64,000 bases of DNA from Capitella teleta. Lineage: Eukaryota; Annelida; Polychaeta; Capitellidae. The notes below the pieces were generated by a model. That model saw only the letters and a list, made by a program, of their open reading frames with translations. It searched no databases and was not told the DNA's origin. The position numbers and the translations under genes are program-made. The stretch is taken from assembly GCA_000328365.1 (NCBI GenBank), contig KB311873.1:72555-136554 (forward strand). The letters are read 5' to 3'. Positions 50,601 to 56,977 of the stretch are shown here, one piece after another (position 1 is the stretch's first letter; every line of letters starts with the position of its first letter).

Positions 50601-53509
50601 GACAAACTTGGCTGTGGTGTCACTCAGTATTTTCAGCATTGGGGTGGCATGCGCATAAAACAGAGACATGCGGTTGGCTGTTTCGTTATTCACGGCAAAA
50701 TTACTGTCGATATCCTCCTGAGGAATATAAACAGCCAAAAGGTCCCCTGGAATGTCAGCGTGACCGAAACTCACCCCACTGGTCATTTTCATACGACTGA
50801 GCGTCCGTCGATAATAACTGAAGTCGTTTTGAATGGCAGGGTTGGTCATCTGTGAGCGAACGTTATGATTCATGATTTACAAATAAAATGCGTTATGATT
50901 CCTCAAAAGCCTCAGAAGTTGCTTCTAAGGGGAATCCGTTATGTTGATGGATATGGGAATCGGAGCAAATGGCTGGCAGCCAAGCAATATTGAATATCAC
51001 GCTTGTGTGACCAGAGTCACCATACATTACGAAGGCGTTCACATGGCGTGAAATGTGAAAATAAATTTGCTGCACTCACTTTGAGATCATCAAACTTAAG
51101 CACAAAGTCTAGGATTTCTGCAAACTGTTTGAAGAGGGCCTGTTGCGACTCCAGATGCTGCTTGGGCGTCATACTGTTGGAGCAGAGGGCGGCCAGGAGC
51201 TGCTGCACGACCATCTCTGCAACGACACATGCTTACAACCCTGGCTTAAAGTGGGAATGGACCACAAAGGCGCTGTTGGTCAAGGATCGAGTTGACCCAC
51301 AAACAGAAAAAGCTAAGACTGGGTCACAAGTCGATACTCACTCATAATTAAACACGATACAATCAATCACCAGGGGTATAACTGGCTCACAAGCCTAACC
51401 GTGTCTAACATTGCACATCGACCCGAATACAATCAGGGGTTGTCCCGAAAGAGAACAACAATGTTTACAAGGACAAATGACGTAAACAAACAGAATGGCA
51501 ATTGCAAGAGGAGACAAACGAGGGGGCAGCAGGAGAGATGCTTCACCCCGCGACTGGATCGATAGCATTGTCCTTGATCTTGGCTGATCCGGAATGCCAA
51601 TCCCCGATCATAATGGAGTACAAATCTGATCGGGAAAGCGACTTATCAGAAAGGCAGTTCCGGCACAAGGGAGCCTTTAGGGCCGACATGGGACCTTTTG
51701 CTCGGCGTTTGGGGAAAGCGGGACACATTGTGCAGTACGTGAGCAGTTCATGCTTTGAATGTTGCTCCGAATAAAGCGCCACAATGCACGCTAAACACAT
51801 CAGAACGCTGACTTAGAAGCCACCCGGTGTGTATACTGACCGAGAGCGATGGAAAAGTCGTGGTATTTCTTGAGCTGTGAGACGAGAGGCACAACAGCTT
51901 CCCAGGCGCGGTCCTGGTTGAACTCATTCTGAGGGTTGGAGATTGCCTGCGGGAAACAGATCACAGGTCATTAATAGTGAATGAGCGGATGATTGAAACA
52001 TAAGCTGATAGCAAATGACTGGCTACGGCTTTCCACACGATTACAACTGCCAAGATGCGGGGAAAAGACGCAAGGAATTTATTACACTGCATTATGGCCT
52101 AAATATTATTACATCGAATAGTCATGTATAACAGGCGTCCATATCAGGATAATTACGGCCAGGAATACGATATGACGTCCGCATGACGAAGACTCGTTGA
52201 CATTCACATAAGGCGGGTCATTAGATTCCGAGCCTCGCGGACGGTAAGGCGAAATGCCAGCAGCAGCGCTGCCTCTTCGCCTGCTGCCTATAGGCGAGCT
52301 GAGTCAACACACGCAGCAGACACGCGGTCGTCTGAACAATTGTTGCAAAGAATGAGTCACGAGAAATCAACAAGCGGCGCTCATTTCACTCCATTTCAAC
52401 GCTGACAACATTGTTCAGCGCAGCGTACGCAATGAATTCCAAATTCAATACAATTTAGGCGAAGCGGAAGAATTCGTGGTTTCTCAGAAGAGAACAGAAG
52501 AAAAACACAAAAGCCATTGCATCAAATTATAGCAGCAATAAATCACGAATTATAACAAGCACGAAACGAAAGAAACTCGGGATTGACGTTCGCCCATCTT
52601 TTTGATTCGCGCGGATTTATTCGATTCTGGAAGCGGAGGCGGAGGTGTTTGTATTTTTAGGGCGTTGCTTTTCCCTTGGGGGAGGAACGCCGCTTTTGGA
52701 GTGAGTGGGCCGGGGACAAAAACATGATCCCGGCACTCAGGAAGATGAGCATCGTTGTCATGGCGACAAAGACATCCACGTACGGTAATAAAAGTAATAT
52801 ATAGAAGGCTCCGCATTTGGAAGTTTTTATTATTATACAGGAGACATTAGTTCAATTGATTTGGACCTTTGATCGGGCGTGTTTGCTTTACCTCTTGAGC
52901 TTTGAGTTTTACAAGTTCAACTTCCTTGTCGAAAACCGAGAAGGAAACCAAGCGGTTTAATATGAAGGCGCTGCAAAGGGGGTCGATGGGCAAATATCAA
53001 CTGCACATAACACCGATTAATCACCTCACACACATTTTTCCTCTTCTGGAACATGCTAAATTCGAGAGCATTATTACACCGTAGCCAGACTGATGGTGTC
53101 AAGACTAAATAATTACTGAGGCTTAAAACTAAGAGATTGAACACCAGGAAGGATGAATTCCATTTTAGAAGGTATTAACCGCACAGTAAGTCAGCAAGGC
53201 CACCAATTGCAGACCAGATACAAGGGATTAAGACTACGCGCTCACCTCTCTGATCTCGGCAGATGCTCCCTTGTACTGGTGCAGTTCTCTGAGGATGCCG
53301 CCGGTGTACTTGAGCACCGCGTCCACCCGCGACCAGGTCGGCTGCTCCTCAGGAGTTGCCTGCGCATCTGCGAGAAACACAAACAAACAGATTAGGCTCA
53401 CGAAATGAGCAATTAGCCACGAATGCCTACTTTCGAAGTCGACGAAGATATCGACACGGGTCGGCGAGTCATCGCCCCGGTTGTAGAGAACTCGCAGGAG
53501 GTTGCCCAT
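41539..53509 (-). CDS. CYRI (FAM49): CYRI/FAM49 family Rac1 interactor, nine coding exons
   Basis: The CDS joins minus-strand exons 53509-53431, 53367-53246, 51946-51841, 51216-51080, 50849-50595, 48100-48021, 47958-47832, 43832-43762 and 41602-41539. That is 1041 nt, or 346 residues plus TAG. Every junction is GT-AG and all phases match. Family knowledge: CYRI proteins share the CYFIP Rac1-binding (DUF1394) fold, bind active Rac1 at membranes and restrain Scar/WAVE-Arp2/3 actin branching. Seen here: MGNLLRVL, giving Gly2 as an N-myristoylation site; YYRRTLSRM at about residues 160-168, whose Arg162-Arg163 match the Rac1-binding arginine pair of vertebrate [24 protein letters not shown]; the [12 protein letters not shown] core with DHVHPVGAF; and the YTTKHLNDE terminus. 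Vertebrate proteins are about 324 residues, and the surplus lies in a longer loop at about residues 169-200. No frame break or missing segment was seen. Paralogue status (A or B) cannot be assigned; invertebrates usually have a single pre-duplication gene. Confidence 0.96.
41871..41897. repeat. (GAA)9 microsatellite in CYRI intron 8
   Basis: Nine perfect GAA units about 270 bases before the terminal exon on the sense strand, where it reads (TTC)9, a pyrimidine-rich tract. Confidence 0.93.
42551..43023. mobile_element. Non-autonomous hAT-type MITE with perfect 8-bp target duplication
   Basis: The element opens TAGAGCTGGCCGAA and closes with the inverse of TAGAGAAGACCGAA (11 of 14 positions alike). 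It is flanked on both sides by GTTGTAAC (42543-42550 and 43024-43031), a perfect 8-bp duplication as hAT transposases make. At 473 bp with no transposase frame it is non-autonomous. Subterminal regions carry repeated CCGAAGC-type heptamers on both ends, resembling hAT subterminal binding repeats. The perfect duplication argues that the insertion is not very old. Confidence 0.82.
43092..43345. repeat. 127-bp tandem duplication, two diverged copies
   Basis: Copy 1 (43092-43218) and copy 2 (43219-43345) both start GATTATGTTACCGACA and share CCACCTTGTTCGCAG, TGGCACTTCAGAATCA and TCCCCTTAATGACCGCC. They are the same length with scattered substitutions. It lies 60 bp from the hAT-type MITE. Origin unknown. 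Confidence 0.88.
43762..43832 (-). CDS. CYRI (FAM49): CYRI coding exon 8
   Basis: Acceptor taccag and donor gtcagt flank 71 nt encoding residues 303-325 plus two bases of Arg326. [20 protein letters not shown] then NALR matches vertebrate [20 protein letters not shown]. Confidence 0.95.
43833..47831 (-). other. CYRI intron 7, 3999 bp
   Basis: Largest intron. Its first 150 bases (sense) hold four copies of the 10-mer GCGTTATGAT/ATCATAACGC. The remainder shows no recognisable exon, transposon or RNA gene. Short lysine-, serine- or arginine-rich frames (for example 45017-45214 plus) lack resemblance to known proteins. Confidence 0.8.
47683..47825. repeat. Cluster of four GCGTTATGAT 10-mers at the start of CYRI intron 7
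   Basis: Exact copies at 47683-47692, 47744-47753, 47775-47784 and 47816-47825. The last abuts the exon 7 donor. Further exact copies lie at 50890-50899 (intron 4) and 59962-59971 (in the piggyBac-like MITE). A 9-base version, CGTTATGAT at 50861-50869, lies within the 3' splice region of intron 4. In the sense of the gene the motif reads ATCATAACGC. Confidence 0.85.
47832..47958 (-). CDS. CYRI (FAM49): CYRI coding exon 7
   Basis: Acceptor ttatcag and donor gtgagt flank 127 nt. It completes Pro260 and encodes residues 261-302: [35 protein letters not shown] and SRGSNID. This is the most conserved block of the family. A copy of the repeated 10-mer ATCATAACGC (sense strand) begins directly after the donor hexamer. 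Confidence 0.96.
48021..48100 (-). CDS. CYRI (FAM49): CYRI coding exon 6
   Basis: Acceptor cccatag and donor gtgagt flank 80 nt encoding residues 234-259 plus two bases of Pro260. [20 protein letters not shown] and RVMIEN match vertebrate [21 protein letters not shown]. It has no useful ORF of its own and is recognised by homology and phase. Confidence 0.94.
49140..50350 (-). mobile_element. Decayed LINE fragment: reverse transcriptase and C-terminal region
   Basis: The minus strand from about 50347 to 50042 reads [19 protein letters not shown] and SATVIPMP. After a one-base frame change near 50035, 50033-49850 reads [40 protein letters not shown] and [18 protein letters not shown]. These match fingers/palm of Jockey/CR1/RTE-like non-LTR reverse transcriptases (NYRPIALxxxxGKIxDKIIL, LQFGFKxxxST). 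From 49500 to 49150 it reads [19 protein letters not shown] and later [13 protein letters not shown], like the post-RT tail of such elements. The catalytic YADD region between them is missing. It lies in sense orientation inside CYRI intron 5. Clade is uncertain. Confidence 0.72.
49822..49861. repeat. Tandem TGTACAATTG palindrome array in the LINE remnant
   Basis: About 40 bp of repeated ACAATTGTGTAC-type units, including the perfect palindrome AATTGTGTACACAATT. In the LINE frame it encodes a repeated YTIV and lies where the RT reading ends, so it is a local expansion within the decayed element. Confidence 0.85.
50595..50849 (-). CDS. CYRI (FAM49): CYRI coding exon 5 with Rac1-binding arginines and long loop
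   Basis: Acceptor ctcacag and donor gtaagt flank 255 nt, exactly 85 codons, for residues 149-233. [20 protein letters not shown] is identical to the vertebrate stretch and holds the arginine pair shown for CYRI-B to be needed for Rac1 binding. About 32 residues ([24 protein letters not shown]) then precede VNNETANRM, where vertebrate CYRI-B has about 12. The frame is open throughout, so the loop is part of the exon and not a missed intron. No donor/acceptor pair inside it is obvious. Confidence 0.95.
51080..51216 (-). CDS. CYRI (FAM49): CYRI coding exon 4
   Basis: Acceptor gttgcag and donor gtgagt flank 137 nt encoding residues 103-148. It reads [19 protein letters not shown], then [19 protein letters not shown] and VLKFDDLK. 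This matches the vertebrate LLGALTS, QHLEREQALAKQFAEILHF and FDELK segment. The exon ends in phase 0. Confidence 0.95.
51217..51840 (-). other. CYRI intron 3, 624 bp
   Basis: Moderately GC-balanced. Open frames occur on both strands at 51502-51800 (about 85-90 codons each), but neither resembles a known protein and both lack splice context. No repeat recognised. Confidence 0.8.
51841..51946 (-). CDS. CYRI (FAM49): CYRI coding exon 3
   Basis: Acceptor cccgcag and donor gtcagt flank 106 nt encoding residues 68-102 plus one base. It reads [11 protein letters not shown], then [20 protein letters not shown], matching the family motif AWGAVVPLVGKLKKFYEF. No start codon lies in frame, so a simple ORF scan misses this exon. 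Confidence 0.94.
51947..53245 (-). other. CYRI intron 2, 1299 bp
   Basis: No conserved exon or recognisable transposon seen. It is AT-rich to mixed with scattered short minus- and plus-strand open frames that show no family resemblance. Confidence 0.8.
53246..53367 (-). CDS. CYRI (FAM49): CYRI coding exon 2
   Basis: Acceptor ctcgcag and donor gtgagc flank 122 nt encoding residues 27-67, starting [12 protein letters not shown] and ending GASAEIRE. The first Asn codon is split with exon 1 and the exon ends in phase 0. The vertebrate counterpart reads DFENAQPTE and later GAGHEIRE, so the junction reproduces the family sequence. Confidence 0.95.
53368..53430 (-). other. CYRI intron 1, 63 nt, in frame and stop-free
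   Basis: gtaggc..ctcgcag, 63 nt. The length is a multiple of three and no stop codon interrupts the frame across it, so retention would add 21 residues. The added stretch includes [17 protein letters not shown], strongly hydrophobic. The U-rich 3' half explains the hydrophobicity. Splicing is favoured because removing the intron restores the family sequence DFENAQ. Confidence 0.85.
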
Positions 53510-53587
53510 CGCGCCTTTACGAGGAGCTCCACGAGCTCCTGCGCCTGAAGCAGATGCTTGGTCTGCTCGACTCCTCAGGCGCTCTGG
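53431..53587 (-). CDS. CYRI (FAM49): CYRI exon carrying the start codon (CDS 53509-53431)
   Basis: The exon opens after the acceptor TTGCAG (AG at 53589-53588), has 78 nt of 5'UTR, then ATG at 53509-53507. It encodes residues 1-26, [14 protein letters not shown] through IFVDFE, and ends one base into an Asn codon before the donor gtaggc. An upstream in-frame ATG in the same open frame lies in sequence before the acceptor, so it is not used. MGNLLRVL matches the family N-terminus exactly, which fixes the start. Confidence 0.95.
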
Positions 53588-54633
53588 CTGCAAGGTAATC
53601 AAAGCATTAGATAACACGCAAGCCATGAATCCAGCATAATCTCAAGCTGCACGATTTAATGCAACGGAGAGAAAAACGGAGGCGGGGCATTGATCCGGAA
53701 TTCCGGACACGTAGGCCGGCGTCCCTCGCGTTCTTGGCTTAAGGGCATTACGCTGCATGCCTCTCGAGGGCTTCGGCGTTATTGAACATGACGACCTGGA
53801 CGCTGACCCCTGACCTGAGATTCCGGGAAAGATCGTGAGATACGTGGCAATGTTACGTAATGAGATGGCAAGATGCCCGTGAGTCAGCGTTCAGCCTTAC
53901 AGCTGCGAGCAATTAACCTGACACGGAGCCATACTTATAAGTAGAAGACGGAGGGCAGCTCGCCCTGCAGTGGTAGCAGTGGCGGTCTACTGCATGCAGC
54001 AGGGCTACTACTCGACGATCGGGCTTATCAGCGCAGACGGAGAGTATTTGCGGCGGCGCACATCCAGGCCTGCCCCCCATCCATGCATCAGGGCTGCAGA
54101 GCCAGCATGTTCATGATTTCAGCGCGCAACAAGCCAGCGGGCAGCCCATGCAACATATAAGCATTATGCATGTGGTATAATTCAGACCATTTTGCCTCCG
54201 GGTTCTTTTAGGACATAAGCAATGAAGCGGATTTGAACAGCACTCGGTGCACACATCGGAAATGCAAATGCAAAGCACGTCCGACCCGCAAAAGAGCATT
54301 AAACAGAGCGGCAATCGGAAGACGTTCATCAACCGAATTCAATGAATGATGATGCAGAGCCGAATGGATTAATTCAGTGCGACGCGGACACGGAGACAGC
54401 AGCAGCAGCAGCAGCAGTTGTCGTGAGACACGACGACGAAGGAGACGACGCTCATCAACACAAACACCGACAGCTGCTCTGAACAAATATTGGCGAATGA
54501 AGAATCAATCAACGCTTTCCTTCGATCTGCTTTGATGAGCACAATATGCATGCAGCGCAGTCGAATACGCAGCAGAAGGATGCAGAGGATCCGGTTGCAA
54601 TAGGCGCTCATTATAAATCCACCACTACTGTAC
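53588..54633 (-). other. Putative 5'UTR intron of CYRI
   Basis: Non-coding interval between the start-codon exon and the candidate leader exon. It contains a (CAG)7 tract at 54397-54417 and otherwise unassigned sequence. Minus-strand open frames here (54208-54611) are cysteine- and leucine-rich low-complexity readings with no family resemblance. Confidence 0.3.
54397..54417. repeat. (CAG)7 microsatellite
   Basis: Seven perfect CAG units in the presumed 5'UTR intron of CYRI. On the sense strand it reads CTG. Confidence 0.93.
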
Positions 54634-54693
54634 CTCTGGTGTAGGCCGCGGAATGCAGTTCATCTAAAGCGGTGATAGCAAAGGAGATCGAAT
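54634..54693 (-). other. Candidate non-coding first exon of CYRI
   Basis: The start-codon exon begins at an acceptor, so a leader exon must exist. Starting at an initiator-like TTTCATTC (A at 54693), which is 28 bases downstream of a TATAAGAG box, sense sequence runs about 60 nt to CCAGAG followed by gtacag, a usable donor. This would leave a 5'UTR intron of 53588-54633. Position is inferred from signals, and a more distal promoter is equally possible. Confidence 0.33.
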
Positions 54694-54713
54694 GAAAGGG
54701 AAGCAATCGCGCG

Positions 54714-54823
54714 CTCTTATATTGGCCACCCCCTCTTCCCTTGTTGCCCGCATCCCGCTATTTATAGCCCTCACACGGTGACTTTGCCGCTGAGGACACG
54801 AAGGAAGGGGCGGGGGGAATTCC
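54714..54823 (-). promoter_or_regulatory. Candidate CYRI core promoter: TATA, CCAAT, GC box, kappaB-like site
   Basis: On the minus strand, in order toward the gene: GGAATTCCCC (54823-54814), a consensus-type NF-kappaB half-palindrome; an overlapping GC box (reverse of GGGGCGGGGG, 54807-54816); TATAAATA (54766-54759); CCAAT (54725-54721); and TATAAGAG (54721-54714), with the initiator-like TCATTC 28 bases on. The plus-strand reading CTATTTATAG (54758-54767) also fits a MEF2 site. Location about 1.1 kb upstream of the start-codon exon suits a promoter. No experimental support is available from sequence. Confidence 0.35.
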
Positions 54824-56936
54824 GGGGAATGACGACACATCGGGAGGGCTGAGTCACAGGAATCAGCGCCTCATAAGGGTGAAGGGGAAAAAGGGTTTAC
54901 GAGGGACGATGCGCAGAACATGCTCTTCAACGAGCTCACTCGTCGGCGTAATACACTGGCACGCAGCTGCTGCTGCTCACTTGTTGGCGGTTCTTTTCGC
55001 TTCACCCAATATTAATAACCTACAGCTCATTTGCAGAGGGATGAATGATTGTGACCGAGTGACAGTAATCACGCGTCATATTATGATGATAATCATGATA
55101 TGGCGGACATTGTGGGTTCGTGATTGAATGAAAGCAGCGGTGATCTCGCCTCGGATGCACGGAGTCGAAATCACAGCAATGAATAATAACACGAGAGTAG
55201 GCAGCGAGGCAACTGGTGAAACCGCGCACCCCGATTGCGGTTGAGTAATTAGACACCCTGGCTAAAGAGAGGGCACAACCCAATTGCATATGCATGAGGT
55301 GTACTTCAGAGAGATGGTGTTACACGCACTGACCTAATTCAACTGATAACCCGGGCGAACTGAGCTCTCAATCCAAACAATTGTATGAATTATGAAAACA
55401 GGGATGTCTGAAATCCCGATCAACAATCAATGCAAACAGACTGCAATCGAAGTGCTTCTATCGGTGAATGCATGCCGACCACAAGGACAATGACAACTAT
55501 CTTCCTGGACAGGGCAACAGCAACCCACGTCGCCGTTCAATCAAGTTCATTAAGCAGACATTCGAGGACAACACTTCAAATGGCGTCTGAACTTCTTTGA
55601 TTCCATGCACTAGTATTACTCACCCTAATTGAGTGAATTGAACGGGATTGTTCAGAAATCACAACATGCCCTCCATAGTTATTACAGGCATGAAACGAAC
55701 CAATAGTGTAACGACAGCGATTTCAAAACTCAAGATTGATGTAGAAGTTTAAATGTATTAAGTAAAATTAAAAAATACAAAACCCTATAGGAACGATATG
55801 CGTGGATAATGATTATGACGAATTACACGCACAGTGGTGTGGGGCCATTATGGGTTGAAGGGCCAAATGAGAGATTAGGTCCACAAGTTCACGATTGAAG
55901 GGTCAGATAAGGGACGAATGGTCATGATATTACGCACACGAAACACTCAAAGTCATTGCTCACATAACGTATGCATTAACAGTTGAACACAATGTTGAAA
56001 CAGCATGCACTAGATCACACAACTGAAGGTAAACTAAGTTTAACAAACATTTTATTTTCTAAAATAATTATAGGCTTCCAAGTATTCCAATTTAATTATC
56101 ACAGAACTATTACTAAAGCTTTAAAGGAGGAAATAGTTTCAGAAAAAAAAGTATAATCCAGTCATTTCACTAACAAGTAATTGGTATGAATCTCTCACTG
56201 TGCTCAAGAAGAGAAGAACCCTTTTTTTTAATGAATTACACACAGCAAACTTAAGCAGGTCAAGTGAAGGAAGAAAAAAAGCGAAATGCACCATGCACAG
56301 AATATTCATAGAAGAGGGAAAAAGAGGAAAGTGCACGGGATATCAACGAAGATGTCATCTGTACTCATTCTGTAGGAGATCCATGAGTTGTACAGAGTAA
56401 TGTACACTATTAGAGTCCTTCATTTACTTTACAACACTAGAGTCATACATAACACTGAATTGAAATTGTAGTTGTAACTACACGCATGTAGGTTTGTTTT
56501 TTTTTTTTTTTTTTTTGCAGCAGCAAAATTATTGAGCAGGGAGTTGTTCACTTCCTCCCTAACATCTTGTATCTGTTGCTTGATTGGAATCCTTTTTCAG
56601 GAAGAATTGTGCTGGACATCTACAGGAAATTTAGGTGAAGTTCGAATTTCAATAGTTTTGTATGCAAGAAAATCTTAAGCTGATCGAGATATTTGCACAC
56701 GCGATATAGCACTAGCCTTGACAGTTGCACAGTCATGGAAAAAAACTAGAAATCAGTAGAACAATGATTTTCCCTAAGCAGAAGTGGGTAAGGTGTAAGA
56801 TAAGTGTGATGACAAAAATCACAAAATGATAGTCTGCCCAATTAACACCCAATGTAGTTTGCAAATATTATCACCAAATCTAGGCAGAATAATATTGATA
56901 CATATTATTAATCCAATAATCATATATCTGCCTTCA
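54824..56936. other. Region upstream of CYRI, no gene recognised
   Basis: About 2.1 kb directly upstream of the candidate promoter. No exon or transposon supported. It is fairly GC-balanced up to about 55.6 kb and AT-rich beyond, with T20 at 56497-56516. It may contain proximal regulatory DNA or further leader exons of CYRI. Confidence 0.6.
56497..56516. repeat. T20 homopolymer
   Basis: Uninterrupted 20 T, followed by GCAGCAGCAA. Confidence 0.93.
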
Positions 56937-56977
56937 AAGATGGCGGCATGAACATCCATCCTGGAGAAAGCCCGGAG
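56937..56977 (+). promoter_or_regulatory. YY1-type start element with possible first exon
   Basis: AAGATGGCGGC (56937-56947) is the YY1 motif seen at many animal transcription starts. It runs into ATG at 56948, ten codons (MNIHPGESPE) and a strong donor GAG|gtgagt at 56978. A plus-strand gene could start here, but no following exon was recognised. A second AAGATGGCGG lies inverted at 59504-59495, so both may belong to a repeat instead. Confidence 0.2.

Noticed and set aside
53153-53598. Plus-strand frames opposite CYRI exons 1 and 2
   Set aside because: Shadows of the minus-strand coding exons in GC-rich sequence.
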